A DNA stretch of 64,000 bases from positions 1,116,001-1,180,000 of the forward strand of contig NZ_CP062803.1 of assembly GCF_008801925.2 (NCBI RefSeq), in the 5' to 3' direction. Made by a program: the position numbers and the translations under genes. Below the pieces are notes generated by a model. That model ran no database searches, was not told the DNA's origin, and worked only from the letters and a program-made list of their open reading frames with translations. Positions within the stretch are counted from its first letter, which is position 1; each line of letters starts with the position of its first letter. Source of the stretch: Cupriavidus basilensis. GTDB taxonomy: Bacteria > Pseudomonadota > Gammaproteobacteria > Burkholderiales > Burkholderiaceae. This document shows, one piece after another, positions 17,681 to 26,478 of this stretch.

Positions 17681-18622
17681 ATGATCCACAGCATGACAGG
17701 CTACGGCCTGGCGACGCGCCAGGCGCCGCTGACGGACGCGCAAGGCGCGCCCACCGGCAGGACCGCATCCGTTTCGGTGGAGTTCCGCACAGTCAATTCG
17801 CGATTCCTCGACCTGTTTTTCCGGGCTCCCGAAGAGTGCCGCGCCTTCGAGCCGGCGCTGCGGGAAATGCTCATGGCGAAGTTGTCGCGCGGCAAGCTGG
17901 AATGCCGCATCAACCTGCAGCGCGCCGATGCCGGCGCTGGCGGCACCACGCTGGCGCTCAACGATGCCTTGCTGGCGCAGATCCGCTCGATCGAGGCCAC
18001 GGTAGCAGCTACCTTCACGCAAGCCGGCTCGCTGCGCATGGGCGAGATCCTGCGCTGGCCCGGCGTGCTGGTGGAACCCGAGTTGTCGCAGGATGCCCTG
18101 CGCGAGGCCGTGACGGGCGCAGCCAAGGAAGCGCTGGGCCAGTTGCTCGAAGCGCGCCGCCGCGAGGGCGACGCGCTCAAGGCCACGCTGGACGAGCGCA
18201 TCGAAGCCATGCTGGCCATCGTCGAGCGCCTCACGCCCACCATCCCGCAACTGATTGCCCACCACCAGGACAAGCTCACCGAGCGCCTGCAGGAGGCCTT
18301 CAACCTGGTAGCGCCCGGCGGCATGCCCTCGATGAGCCGGGACGAAATCGGCGAGCGCATCCGCCAGGAGGCCACGGTCTACGGCATTCGCATCGACATC
18401 GCCGAAGAGCTGTCGCGCCTGCAGGCCCACCTGAACGAAACCCGCCATATCCTCAAGAAGGGTGGGCAGGTTGGCAAGCGGCTCGATTTCATGATGCAGG
18501 AGCTCAACCGCGAAGCGAACACGCTGGGCTCCAAATCAGCGGCCAAGGAACTGGCCGATGCCGCCATGGAACTCAAACTGCTGATCGAGCAGATGCGAGA
18601 ACAGATTCAGAACCTAGAATAA
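17681..18622 (+). CDS. yicC: YicC family endoribonuclease-like protein
   Basis: This 313-residue protein starts with the family signature MIHSMTGYG and carries [17 protein letters not shown], the C-terminal DUF1732 segment [20 protein letters not shown] and the final [12 protein letters not shown]. YicC of E. coli is reported as an RNase acting on small RNAs. The frame extends upstream to 17639, but the ATG at 17681 matches the family start. It is divergent from the kinase and lies 5 bases upstream of gmk, a common pairing. Confidence 0.94.
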   Translation: MIHSMTGYGLATRQAPLTDAQGAPTGRTASVSVEFRTVNSRFLDLFFRAPEECRAFEPALREMLMAKLSRGKLECRINLQRADAGAGGTTLALNDALLAQIRSIEATVAATFTQAGSLRMGEILRWPGVLVEPELSQDALREAVTGAAKEALGQLLEARRREGDALKATLDERIEAMLAIVERLTPTIPQLIAHHQDKLTERLQEAFNLVAPGGMPSMSRDEIGERIRQEATVYGIRIDIAEELSRLQAHLNETRHILKKGGQVGKRLDFMMQELNREANTLGSKSAAKELADAAMELKLLIEQMREQIQNLE

Positions 18623-18627
18623 TCATC

Positions 18628-19281
18628 ATGAGTGAAACCTCGTCCCACGTCGCCATCGACACCGCCTACCCCGGCAACCTGTTCATGGTGGTGGCGCCTT
18701 CCGGCGCCGGCAAGTCCACCCTGGTCAACGCGCTGCTGGCGCAGGACCAGGCCATTCGCCTGTCCATCTCGCACACCACGCGCGCGCCGCGTCCCGGCGA
18801 GCAGGACGGCCGCGAATACCACTTCACTACCGTGGATGCGTTCCGCGCGGCGCGCGATCGCGGTGAATTCCTCGAGTGGGCGGAAGTGCACGGCAACTAC
18901 TACGCCACCTCGCGGGTGTGGATCGAGCAACAGATGGCCCAGGGCAACGATGTGCTGCTGGAAATCGACTGGCAGGGCGCGCAGCAGGTGCACCAGCGTT
19001 TTTCCAACGCCATGGAGATCTTCATCCTGCCGCCGTCGCTGCAAGCGCTTGAAGAGCGCCTGAACAAGCGCGGCCAGGACGAGCCGAACGTGATCGTGCG
19101 CCGCCTGCTGGCAGCCGGCAGCGAGATGGCCCACGCGTCCGAGTCGGACTATGTCATCATCAACGAGGTTTTCGAGCAGGCGCTCGAACAGCTTCGCAGC
19201 GTCATTCGCGCTACCCGTCTGCGGTTTTCGTCGCAAAAGGCGCGTCACGCCGACCTCTTCATCGAGCTCGGTATTCATTGA
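18628..19281 (+). CDS. gmk: Guanylate kinase
   Basis: This 217-residue enzyme phosphorylates GMP to GDP. The P-loop is [11 protein letters not shown] (about residues 24-34), followed by the GMP-binding [34 protein letters not shown] and [11 protein letters not shown]. The start ATG at 18628 lies 5 bases after the yicC stop; the frame stays open far upstream but only as a shadow of yicC. The order yicC-gmk-rpoZ-spoT links guanine nucleotide supply to (p)ppGpp metabolism. Confidence 0.96.
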   Translation: MSETSSHVAIDTAYPGNLFMVVAPSGAGKSTLVNALLAQDQAIRLSISHTTRAPRPGEQDGREYHFTTVDAFRAARDRGEFLEWAEVHGNYYATSRVWIEQQMAQGNDVLLEIDWQGAQQVHQRFSNAMEIFILPPSLQALEERLNKRGQDEPNVIVRRLLAAGSEMAHASESDYVIINEVFEQALEQLRSVIRATRLRFSSQKARHADLFIELGIH

Positions 19282-19365
19282 TCCGGAGCGCGGCGGGAAC
19301 GTTTCTTGCCGCGTGCTGTAAAATAGCCGGCATCGCATAAGGTTTTGTCCCGAGGTGGATTACAT

Positions 19366-19569
19366 ATGGCGCGTATTACCGTCGAAGATTGTCTGAAACA
19401 CATCCCGAATCGCTTCGAGCTCGCGCTCGCGGCAACGTACCGGGCCCGTCAGCTGGTGCAGGGTCACACTCCCAAGGTCGAGGCCAAGGACAAGCCCACG
19501 GTCGTGGCGCTGCGCGAGATCGCCTCGGGCCAGATCGGCATCGAGATGCTCAAGAAGGTACCGACCTGA
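19366..19569 (+). CDS. rpoZ: RNA polymerase omega subunit
   Basis: This 67-residue protein has the omega signature [19 protein letters not shown], then AATYRARQL and the [11 protein letters not shown] segment. Omega helps beta-prime folding and forms part of the ppGpp binding site. The ATG at 19366 is preceded by CGAGGTGGATTACAT. It is short of E. coli omega (91) but typical for Burkholderiales. It lies between gmk and spoT as in many proteobacteria. Confidence 0.96.
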   Translation: MARITVEDCLKHIPNRFELALAATYRARQLVQGHTPKVEAKDKPTVVALREIASGQIGIEMLKKVPT

Positions 19570-19679
19570 TTTTCGGGCGGCGGTGGCCTGTCCTAGCAAC
19601 GCGTACCTTTGCATTGAGACTCTGCTAACGTACTTGTTCGCGTACTTGCTTAACCAGCCAGATTACAGAAGCCGCCCAC

Positions 19680-22244
19680 ATGTCTTCCTCCCAGCCTTCC
19701 TCCCCTGTCGCGACGGCCAGCCCAACGGCCACGCCGGCGCGATCGCGCGGAGAAGCCACTGGTGACGCGAGTGGCGATGCAGTGCCACCCGTCCAGCGCA
19801 AGCGCGCCGTGCCCGGTCAGTCGACCGTGACGGCGCGTACCGGCGCTCCCAATCTTCCCGATCCGCTTGGCAACGATGTCGTTGGCGAGCGTGCCGCGGC
19901 CCCCGCATTGGGGGCAGGCAAGGCACGGGCCGCCCAGGCCGCCGCCGAAAGTGAGCTGAGCGAGGCGCAGCAGGGTGCCGCGCCGGGCGATGCGCTCTTC
20001 ATCGACGCGGTGCTGGCGCAGTCCTATCGTCACTTCTTCGGCCCGACCTCGCAACCCGCAGTGCCCCCGCGCCAGCAGGTGATCTCGATCACCCGGCTGA
20101 TGGAGAAGCTCGCTTATCTCAAGCCGGCGGACCAGGCGCACGTGCGCGAAGCCTTCCAGTTCTCGGACGAGGCTCACCTTGGCCAGTATCGCCAGAGCGG
20201 CGAGCCCTACATCACGCATCCGGTAGCGGTGGCGGAACTGTGCGCTGACTGGAAGCTGGATGTCCAATCCATCATGGCGGCGTTGCTGCACGATGTGATG
20301 GAAGACCAGGGCATCACCAAGAGCGAGCTGGCGGAGAAATTCGGCCCCAAGGTGTCCGAGCTGGTCGATGGCCTGACCAAGCTGGACAAGCTCGAATTCC
20401 AGAGCCGCGAGCAGGCACAGGCGGAGAGCTTTCGCAAGATGCTGCTGGCGATGGCGCGCGATGTGCGGGTGATCCTGGTCAAGCTGGCCGACCGCACCCA
20501 CAACATGCGCACGCTCGATTTCGTGCCGCCGGAAAAGCGGCGCCGGATCGCGCTCGAGACCATGGAGATCTACGCGCCGATCGCGCATCGGCTCGGTCTC
20601 AACACCACGTACCGCGAACTGCAGGAACTGTCCTTCAAGGTTGGTTCGCCGTTCCGCTACGCCACGCTGGAAAAAGCAGTCAAGGCCGCGCGCGGCAACC
20701 GGCGCGAGGTGGTCAAGCGCATCCTCGAAACGGCGCAGAAGGCGCTGGGCGACGCCGGCATCGTGGCGGAACTGTCGGGGCGTGAAAAGACGCTCTACAG
20801 CATCTACCGCAAGATGCACGACAAGCAGCTGTCGTTCTCGCAGGTGCTCGATGTGTATGGTTTCCGCGTGGTCGTGGAAACCCAGATGCACACCTATATG
20901 GCGATGGGCGCACTGCACGGGCTGTACAAGCCCATGCCGGGCAAGTTCAAGGACTACATCGCCATTCCCAAGATCAACGGCTACCAGTCTTTGCATACCA
21001 CGCTGGTGGGCCCGTTCGGCACGCCGGTGGAGTTCCAGATCCGCACCCGCGACATGCACCAGATCGCGGAAGCCGGCGTGGCCGCGCACTGGATGTACAA
21101 GCATCAGGCCGACCAGGCCAACGATATCCAGCAGCAGGCGCACCAGTGGCTGCAGTCGCTGCTCGATATCCAGAGCCAGACCGGTGATTCGCAGGAATTC
21201 CTCGAGCACGTCAAGATCGACCTGTTCCCGGATGCGGTCTATGTGTTCACGCCCAAGGGGCATATCCGCGCGCTGCCGCGCGGTGCCACCGCGCTCGATT
21301 TCGCCTATGCCGTGCATAGCGATCTCGGCAACCAGTGCGTGGCGGTCAAGATCAACAACGAGCTGCTGCCGCTGCGCACGGAGCTCAAGAGCGGCGATAT
21401 CGTCGAGGTGGTGACGGCGCCGTACTCCAAGCCCAATCCGGCATGGCTGGCGTTCGTGCGCACCGGCAAGGCACGCGCGGCCATCCGGCACTATCTCAAG
21501 ACCACCCGGCTCGACGAAGCCATCCAGCTTGGCGAACGCCTGCTGGAGCAGTCGGCGCGACAGCTCGGCATCGAGCTCAAGGCGCTGCCGCAGTCGGTGT
21601 GGGACCGCATGGTGCAGTGGACCGGCAACAAGCACAAGGAAGACATCTTCGCCGACCTGGCGCTGGGGCGGCGCGTGCCGGCCGTGGTGGCCAAGCGCAT
21701 GGAGATCCTGCTGCAGGAGCTATCCGGCGATGTCGACAGCGCGCTGCTGGCGGCCGTGCAGACGTTCGCTGGCGAAGAAGCCCCCGCTGTGCCGATCACC
21801 GGCGATGAAGGCATGTCGATGATCTTCTCGTCATGCTGCCGGCCGATTCCCGGCGATTCCATCGTCGGCTACCTGGGCAAGGGCGAGGGTTTGCAGATTC
21901 ACGTCCAGGATTGCAAGATAGCCAAGCGCCTGCATAGCAAGGATCCGGAGCACTGGATCGACGTGATGTGGGCGAAGAAGACCACGCGCTCCTTCGATGT
22001 ATCGATCAAGGTGATGGTGCGCAACGTCAAGGGCATCGTCGCCCGTGTGGCGGCCGACCTGACTTCAGCCGACGCCAACGTCGCGCACGTGGCGATGGAG
22101 CAGCAGGAGGGCGGCCATCAGGAAGCCACCTACATGCAGTTCATCATCCAGGTGCAGAACCGCCTGCATCTTGCCAACGTGATGCGGGCGCTGCGGCGCA
22201 ACCCCGACGTGATCCGCATCTTCCGCGACCGCAACGACGGCTGA
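19680..22244 (+). CDS. spoT: Bifunctional (p)ppGpp synthetase/hydrolase
   Basis: This 854-residue RSH protein has a hydrolase HD domain (ALLHDVMED, His204-Asp205), a synthetase domain with GREKTLYSIYRKM and YGFRVVVE, then TGS (DAVYVFTPKGHI and beyond) and a C-terminal ACT domain (MVRNVKGIVARVAADL). KFKDYIAIPKINGYQSLH carries the basic RxKD-like motif of bifunctional enzymes rather than the acidic EFDD of RelA. The first about 105 residues are an Ala/Pro/Thr-rich extension absent from E. coli SpoT. It is the last gene of yicC-gmk-rpoZ-spoT. Confidence 0.94.
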   Translation: MSSSQPSSPVATASPTATPARSRGEATGDASGDAVPPVQRKRAVPGQSTVTARTGAPNLPDPLGNDVVGERAAAPALGAGKARAAQAAAESELSEAQQGAAPGDALFIDAVLAQSYRHFFGPTSQPAVPPRQQVISITRLMEKLAYLKPADQAHVREAFQFSDEAHLGQYRQSGEPYITHPVAVAELCADWKLDVQSIMAALLHDVMEDQGITKSELAEKFGPKVSELVDGLTKLDKLEFQSREQAQAESFRKMLLAMARDVRVILVKLADRTHNMRTLDFVPPEKRRRIALETMEIYAPIAHRLGLNTTYRELQELSFKVGSPFRYATLEKAVKAARGNRREVVKRILETAQKALGDAGIVAELSGREKTLYSIYRKMHDKQLSFSQVLDVYGFRVVVETQMHTYMAMGALHGLYKPMPGKFKDYIAIPKINGYQSLHTTLVGPFGTPVEFQIRTRDMHQIAEAGVAAHWMYKHQADQANDIQQQAHQWLQSLLDIQSQTGDSQEFLEHVKIDLFPDAVYVFTPKGHIRALPRGATALDFAYAVHSDLGNQCVAVKINNELLPLRTELKSGDIVEVVTAPYSKPNPAWLAFVRTGKARAAIRHYLKTTRLDEAIQLGERLLEQSARQLGIELKALPQSVWDRMVQWTGNKHKEDIFADLALGRRVPAVVAKRMEILLQELSGDVDSALLAAVQTFAGEEAPAVPITGDEGMSMIFSSCCRPIPGDSIVGYLGKGEGLQIHVQDCKIAKRLHSKDPEHWIDVMWAKKTTRSFDVSIKVMVRNVKGIVARVAADLTSADANVAHVAMEQQEGGHQEATYMQFIIQVQNRLHLANVMRALRRNPDVIRIFRDRNDG

Positions 22245-22262
22245 CGCGGTCTTCCCGCACGC

Positions 22263-22299
22263 AAGCACTGAGCCCGGCCGAGCCGGGCTCAGTGCTTTT
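22263..22299. terminator. Bidirectional terminator between spoT and greB
   Basis: A 16-bp perfect stem (22263-22278 with 22282-22297, inner arm GAGCCCGGC, loop CGA) ends in TTTT on the plus strand and AA-rich on the other side. The greB stop codon lies within the distal arm. Confidence 0.85.
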
Positions 22300-22885
22300 C
22301 CGGCTGCGCGGCGGCGATCGGTCCCGCCTGCTTGCCGGGATAGCTGACTTTCAGGATATCGATCTGCTCCACCCCGGCCGGCGTGCGCAGCGGGACCGTA
22401 TCGCCTTCGCGCGCCTTGAGCAGTGCGCGCGCGATCGGCGAGATCCAGCTCACGTGGTTGCTGTCGAGGTCCACCTCGTCGGTGCCGACAATCGTCACCG
22501 TGGTCTCCTCGCCAGCCTGGTCGGCATAGGTGACGGTGGCGCCGAAAAAGATCTGGTCGTTGTCGCCCTGCAGGGAGGGGTCCACCACCTCGGCCTTCTC
22601 CAGGCGCTTGGTCAGGAAGCGGATGCGGCGGTCGATCTCGCGCAGGCGCTTCTTGCCGTAGTGATAATCGCCGTTCTCGGAACGATCGCCATTGGATGCG
22701 GCCCACGAAACGATCTGGACCACCTCCGGGCGAGCCGTGTCGATCAGGTGCATCAGTTCATCGCGCAAGCGCTGGTAGCCTTGCGCCGAGATGTAGTTCT
22801 TGGTGCCGGGTGGCAGCGGGGTAGCGCCTTCAGGAAGGTCGTCGTCCTCGTCGCCGGACGACTCTTTGACAAATGCCTTGTTCAT
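22289..22885 (-). CDS. greB: Transcription elongation factor GreB
   Basis: This 198-residue factor stimulates cleavage of backtracked RNA by RNA polymerase. The N-terminal coiled coil has the acidic tip ASNGDRSENGDYHYGKKR and IDRRIRFLTKRLEKA; the C-terminal FKBP-like domain has FFGATVTYADQAGEE and SPIARALLKAREGDTV. Conserved acidic residues at the tip (Asp and Glu in DRSENGD) are present. The N-terminal acidic patch GDEDDDLPEG and the C-terminal tail are extensions beyond E. coli GreB (158). It converges on spoT. Confidence 0.94.
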   Translation of the reverse strand: MNKAFVKESSGDEDDDLPEGATPLPPGTKNYISAQGYQRLRDELMHLIDTARPEVVQIVSWAASNGDRSENGDYHYGKKRLREIDRRIRFLTKRLEKAEVVDPSLQGDNDQIFFGATVTYADQAGEETTVTIVGTDEVDLDSNHVSWISPIARALLKAREGDTVPLRTPAGVEQIDILKVSYPGKQAGPIAAAQPEKH

Positions 22886-22990
22886 GATCCGATCACATCT
22901 GCGGGGCTGTCATTATAGGAAGCGGCGGCCTGCCGGAGGGAAAAGCAAAAAAAGTGGGGCAGGGGGGGTTCCCAAATTTCAAAAGTACGT

Positions 22991-22996
22991 TATAAT
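22991..22996 (+). promoter_or_regulatory. -10 element of the tRNA-Arg promoter
   Basis: A perfect TATAAT lies 14 bases upstream of the mature tRNA-Arg 5' end. The -35 region is G-rich (GGGTTCC around 22968) and poorly conserved. Confidence 0.6.
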
Positions 22997-23009
22997 TTCT
23001 TTCTCGAGT

Positions 23010-23086
23010 GCGGCTGTAGCTCAGTTGGATAGAGTACTTGGCTACGAACCAAGGGGTCGTGGGTTCGAATCCTGCCAGCCGCACCA
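23010..23086 (+). tRNA. tRNA-Arg(ACG)
   Basis: Acceptor GCGGCTG pairs with CAGCCGC, the anticodon stem CTTGG/CCAAG encloses CTACGAA with anticodon ACG, and GGTTCGAATCC forms the T arm. CCA is encoded at 23084-23086. Total length is 77 bases. The A at the wobble site would be edited to inosine. Confidence 0.96.
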
Positions 23087-23096
23087 CTCATTGCGA

Positions 23097-23126
23097 AAAG
23101 AGCTTCCAGAAACGGAAGCTCTTTTT
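23097..23126 (+). terminator. Intrinsic terminator of tRNA-Arg
   Basis: AAAAGAGCTTCC pairs with GGAAGCTCTTTT around a 6-base loop, followed by further T residues, 11 bases after the tRNA. Confidence 0.88.
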
Positions 23127-23360
23127 TCATTTTGGCTTCTGCCATCGCTCTCGGTTCCTGCTCTGGCCATTCTACGGCGTTCCGCCGTGCGTCGACGGTA
23201 ATCGCCGCGATTGAGACTTGTCTCATCGTGCGCCGAGCTTCTTCTCGCTAATCTCTATTCCGGTGCGCATCCTTGCGCGTTCATAACCGGATCGCTCTCT
23301 TGCTGCTGCTTCCCGCGCTGCCGGGCCTAGCGATCGCGCTTTCCTCTGGAGCGTCTCGCG

Positions 23361-24206
23361 ATGCGATCGTTGCCGTGGTTCGTCTGTGCCGGCGTGCTCG
23401 CCGTTGTGGCCAGTGCCGCATGCCGTTGGCGTAAGCCGGGCGTGCCGCCAACCGCGTTGCCGCCAGCGGCGAAGCACGGGCCGGGCTTGCAAGGCCACGT
23501 CTGTAGCCAGGCGATCGAGGGCAAGGCTGCGTCGGCCATCGGCGAGCGCACGTGCAGTTTGCTGGTGGGGTTCTTGCATGATGCGCGGCCGACCCTTAAC
23601 GTCAGCACCCTTGCCACCGGTGTGGATCCGCACACGCAGGCGGGCGTGCTGGCTGCCGACTGGCATATCCGTACGGCCGGCGAGGCGCGGGGCACACTGG
23701 CGTGGCTGCTGGAGGAGGGGCACCGCGCGCTGTATCCGCAGGTCTGCCGGATCCTGTTCTCGGTGCCACGCACGGCGCGCGAGCGTGAGATCGTGCTGCT
23801 CAATGATAGCTTCGATCCGGTGCGCCTTGCCCATTGCATTGACAATCTCGAACGCGCCATGCCGGACCTGCGCGCGAGTCGCCTGCTCGGCTCGCGGGTC
23901 GATCTTGCGCGTGGTGTGCTGGCCTGGGACATGAGCCGGGCGATACATGTCGCGCGGGCCGCCTACGACTGTGGCATGCAAACCGAGGCGCAGGCCTGGG
24001 CCGTGATCGAGCAGGCTGCGTCGCAGGTCTTCGCGCAGATGGCGTCCTGGCAGGAGGTTGCGGTGAGCTACCTGCTGGGCCGGGCAATGTGGGCCGGGCC
24101 TGGCGCCGGTTTGCAGCGGCAGCTGGCATTTGTCCGGCACTGCCTCGACGATTCCCATAGTCCTATGCGCGGGGTGCGCTATCACGCTGCGCGCCATGGT
24201 GTATAG
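23361..24206 (+). CDS. DUF1266 domain-containing protein
   Basis: This 281-residue protein has a short hydrophobic N-terminus (FVCAGVLAVVASAAC) that could be a lipoprotein signal or anchor. The body carries the DUF1266 pattern: a WHIRTAGEARGTLAWLLEEG segment near residues 100-120 and LAWDMSRAIHVARAAYDCGM followed by EAQAWAVIEQ near residues 187-217. The function of DUF1266 is unknown; the family includes E. coli YbeU-like proteins. A long opposite-strand open frame here lacks any family match. The gene is isolated, 150 bases after the tRNA-Arg region terminator and with no clear ribosome site. Confidence 0.75.
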   Translation: MRSLPWFVCAGVLAVVASAACRWRKPGVPPTALPPAAKHGPGLQGHVCSQAIEGKAASAIGERTCSLLVGFLHDARPTLNVSTLATGVDPHTQAGVLAADWHIRTAGEARGTLAWLLEEGHRALYPQVCRILFSVPRTAREREIVLLNDSFDPVRLAHCIDNLERAMPDLRASRLLGSRVDLARGVLAWDMSRAIHVARAAYDCGMQTEAQAWAVIEQAASQVFAQMASWQEVAVSYLLGRAMWAGPGAGLQRQLAFVRHCLDDSHSPMRGVRYHAARHGV

Positions 24207-24320
24207 GCGCGCGCCGTCTTGCCGGGCCGGTGCTGGCGGCGTAGGCTGGTTCAGGAGCGTGTTGGGGCGGGCGCCAGGCGCTATGCTTCTTGCTTGCGGC
24301 AAAAACCCTGGGAGGAGCCA

Positions 24321-24602
24321 ATGAGCAATGCGGACTGGCGGGTGGAGGCGTATCGGGGCATGGACGTCTATGTCCTCGTATCGAAGCCGCGTGACGGCGG
24401 CATTCCGGCTTTGGGCAAGGTTGCCCAGTGGGGGTACGAGGTGCGCGTCTGCCAGGAGGGTGCGGATCCCTCCGATGCCGGCGACATCGAGCGCTTGTCG
24501 GGCGATGGCGCGCAGTTTGCTACCCGGCACGCTGCCGAGGTCGCTGCGTTCGCCGCGGCCTACCAGCTTGTGGATAAGCTCGTGGGCCCGGTGACGGACT
24601 AG
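24321..24602 (+). CDS. Hypothetical 93-residue protein
   Basis: I do not recognise this small soluble protein. It is supported by an excellent ribosome site (GGGAGGAGCCA before the ATG at 24321) and a coherent high-GC coding pattern. It starts MSNADWRVEAYRGMDVYVLV, reads as alternating strands and loops (WGYEVRVCQEGADPSDAGD), and ends in an Ala-rich helix (AAEVAAFAAAYQLVDKLVG), so a small alpha/beta fold is likely. The open frame runs upstream to 24219 but without a better start. Two other small genes and tRNA-fMet lie downstream; no operon partner is evident. Confidence 0.7.
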   Translation: MSNADWRVEAYRGMDVYVLVSKPRDGGIPALGKVAQWGYEVRVCQEGADPSDAGDIERLSGDGAQFATRHAAEVAAFAAAYQLVDKLVGPVTD

Positions 24603-24712
24603 CGGGCACAGCGTCCTTGCCGAGCGGGCGATGCGGGAGTGCGCCGTTGTGCGTGCTGCCGCGTGCTGGCGAATGCGCCGCTTTGCAGGTTGTTGCGAAA
24701 TGCGAAACGTCG

Positions 24713-24731
24713 CATATCACGCCGTGATATG
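24713..24731. promoter_or_regulatory. Perfect 19-bp palindrome upstream of a small gene
   Basis: CATATCACG-C-CGTGATATG is a perfect dyad. A second palindrome, CGTGATCACG, lies at 24753-24762 and shares the CGTGAT half. Both are upstream (about 110 and 80 bases) of the gene starting at 24841 and may be operator sites. Confidence 0.45.
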
Positions 24732-24840
24732 TCTTCTTCGTCCATCTTTGATCGTGATCACGGCGTTGAATGTCCTGCGGATCTACTCTGAAACTGAAGC
24801 GCGCAGCCTGTCTGGTGCGCGCGCAGCAAGGAGGTGCATC

Positions 24841-25080
24841 ATGTTGGAGTTCAACGGCTACAAGATCCTCTATGAGGTCCAGTCCCTGCCCAAGGGCAAA
24901 TGGGCAATCGTCATCGAGATCATGCGCACACGGGATGGTGCGCTGATCGCGAAACGCCACAACCCGTTTCCGCACCAGTCCTTCGATACCAAGCTCGAAG
25001 CGCTGGACCGGGTGAACCGTTACCTGAAGGACATGCTGGAGCTGAAAGATGATGAGGCCCGCGCAGCGCGGCGCGCTTGA
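24841..25080 (+). CDS. Hypothetical 79-residue protein
   Basis: I do not recognise this small soluble protein by name. A near-ideal ribosome site AAGGAGGTGCATC decides the start at 24841. The sequence begins MLEFNGYKILYEVQSLP, continues with IVIEIMRTRDGALIAKRH and ends in a charged helix (LEALDRVNRYLKDMLELKDDEA), suggesting a beta-sheet plus helix fold similar to small stress-associated conserved proteins of Burkholderiales. Palindromes at 24713 and 24753 could control it. tRNA-fMet lies about 90 bases downstream. Confidence 0.75.
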   Translation: MLEFNGYKILYEVQSLPKGKWAIVIEIMRTRDGALIAKRHNPFPHQSFDTKLEALDRVNRYLKDMLELKDDEARAARRA

Positions 25081-25167
25081 TGGCGCGCCCGATTGCGGGT
25101 TTTTCACGATGACGTCACAAAGCGATTGCAATGCGCGGCGGGATCCACCATAATCCGGCCTCTCGGA

Positions 25168-25243
25168 CGCGGGGTGGAGCAGTTGGCAGCTCGTCGGGCT
25201 CATAACCCGAAGGTCGCAGGTTCAAGTCCTGCCCCCGCAACCA
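25168..25243 (+). tRNA. Initiator tRNA-fMet(CAU)
   Basis: The sequence begins CGCGGGG and ends CCCCGCAACCA, giving the unpaired C1-A72 that marks initiator tRNA. The anticodon stem has three G-C pairs (TCGGG/CCCGA) around CTCATAA with anticodon CAU. CCA is encoded. Length is 76 bases. Confidence 0.96.
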
Positions 25244-25372
25244 AAGACCTTTTCTGGCCTCCGAAGCTAGTCTCCGGGCCGTCCTGGCCAAGTTCTGCAA
25301 ATTCCCAAAGATACGAAAACCGAGCGTTGCGCGCGATCGGTTTGCATTGCATGCGCCATGAGTTCGCGCTGA

Positions 25373-25828
25373 TCAGTGCCGCCCGCGGCCGCCTCCGCTG
25401 CGTCCGCCTCGCGCGCCTCCCATACCTCCCCAGCCGCCGCCACGGTAGTAGCCGTGCGCCATGCCTGAGTCATAGTGATAGCCGCCGTAGTATCGCGCCC
25501 CGCCCGCGTGGTAGCCGGGGCCGCGATAGTAGCCATAGGCGCGATAGCCGTGATAGCCGTGATAGCTGTAATAGCCGCCGTAACCGTAGTAGAAGGCCGG
25601 GCCGTAGAACCCGCCATAGTAGGGCAGCGCGTAGTCGTACCCATATCCGTAGGCGTAGGTACCAAGGGGATAGGCTACGCCACCCTCGTAGAACCCGTAG
25701 GGATCGTAGGGGTTGTAGGGGTTGTAGGGGTTGTAGCTGTCGTAAGGGTCGTAGTAAGGGTAGCCGGCGCATGCGCCCACGCACAGCACCGTCACTGCCA
25801 ACAACAAGCGGAGCAAGGCGCGGTGCAT
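25373..25828 (-). CDS. Tyrosine/glycine-rich repeat lipoprotein
   Basis: This 151-residue protein has a lipoprotein signal (LLAVTVLCVGACAG, lipobox VGAC at residue 20) and a mature part built almost wholly of Tyr, Gly, Pro and Asp: first YNPYNPYNPYDPY repeats, then YGYGYDYALPYYGGFYG and YHGYHGYRAYGYYRG, ending in GGARGGRSGGGRGRH. The DNA carries a 9-bp tandem repeat (GGGGTTGTA, three times, 25709-25735). No enzyme domain is present. It may be a surface or envelope lipoprotein; the function is unknown. Open frames on the other strand are shadows of the biased composition. Confidence 0.7.
   Translation of the reverse strand: MHRALLRLLLAVTVLCVGACAGYPYYDPYDSYNPYNPYNPYDPYGFYEGGVAYPLGTYAYGYGYDYALPYYGGFYGPAFYYGYGGYYSYHGYHGYRAYGYYRGPGYHAGGARYYGGYHYDSGMAHGYYRGGGWGGMGGARGGRSGGGRGRH
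25709..25735. repeat. 9-bp tandem repeat, three copies
   Basis: GGGGTTGTA is repeated three times exactly and encodes the Tyr-Asn-Pro units of the overlapping lipoprotein. It could change copy number in frame. Confidence 0.75.
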
Positions 25829-25951
25829 GGGGTTTCGGGTTCGCCAACGGATCGCGCCCGGCGGGCGCCGGGCGATAACAATTAGAGGCTCTGATCCGCC
25901 GAGAGGTTCAGTGTCGCGCTGGTTTGCGCCCGCACAGCGCCTGCCAGGGAT

Positions 25952-26239
25952 TCAGGCGGGCGCCCGGGCTAATTCGGCCGCGCGCGAAAACGTGTCTCGC
26001 ACTTGCGGCTGGCCTTCACGCGCCGCTGCCTCGGACCGGGCCGTCAATCGCTCGATCAGCACGCTCAGGTTATTGCCCTGCGGGGCGGTCTTGCTCGCGC
26101 TGCACTGATCGACGGCCTCTCGCACTACCTGTCCGAGTTCCTCGTTGACATCCGCGCCATCGAAGGCGCTGATCGACAGGGCGGAAATCTGCTCGAGGTA
26201 GAGGTTGACCAACGCTTCGTCGTGTACCGGTTCGGGCAT
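25952..26239 (-). CDS. Hypothetical 95-residue protein
   Basis: I do not recognise this small acidic soluble protein. The start is well supported by AAGGAGACGGAA before the ATG. It is mostly helical: VHDEALVNLYLEQISALSI, then VNEELGQVVREAVDQCSAS and a C-terminal region SVLIERLTARSEAAAREG. No signal peptide or membrane segment is visible. It lies divergent from the PKHD hydroxylase, with a Fur-box-like site between them at 26372, so it might share iron regulation, but that is only position. Confidence 0.65.
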   Translation of the reverse strand: MPEPVHDEALVNLYLEQISALSISAFDGADVNEELGQVVREAVDQCSASKTAPQGNNLSVLIERLTARSEAAAREGQPQVRDTFSRAAELARAPA

Positions 26240-26371
26240 TTCCGTCTCCTTTGCAATATGGACTGGGTGCTATTCATTGTAGGAGGCCGCATGCCCGGCG
26301 CATGTCGGCACAAGGCCTACAGGCCCGCTCTCCTGCGCGGGGCTTGCGCCAGGTCAAGGTCAGTTGTTACT

Positions 26372-26390
26372 GATAATGATTCCCATTTGT
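26372..26390. promoter_or_regulatory. Fur-box-like site
   Basis: GATAATGATTCCCATTTGT matches the E. coli Fur consensus at 13 of 19 positions, including the complete first nine bases GATAATGAT. It lies about 90 bases upstream of the PKHD hydroxylase gene. Confidence 0.65.
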
Positions 26391-26478
26391 GTGATCAGCG
26401 GCTTTCTCTTACAATCGGCGCTCGTCTGGGGCACGGCAAGGTGCCCGGGCCAACCGTCTTGCCGAGGTAATTGAAATC

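Noticed and set aside
19650..21635. Minus-strand open frame opposite spoT
   Set aside because: His/Arg/Leu-rich shadow translation; spoT on the plus strand has all RSH motifs.
22954..22969. G-rich run before tRNA-Arg as a possible G-quadruplex
   Set aside because: There are only two G tracts of useful spacing, so a stable intramolecular structure is unlikely.
23223..24530. Minus-strand open frame opposite the DUF1266 gene
   Set aside because: The plus-strand gene shows the DUF1266 pattern and the small gene at 24321 has an excellent ribosome site; the minus-strand frame has neither.
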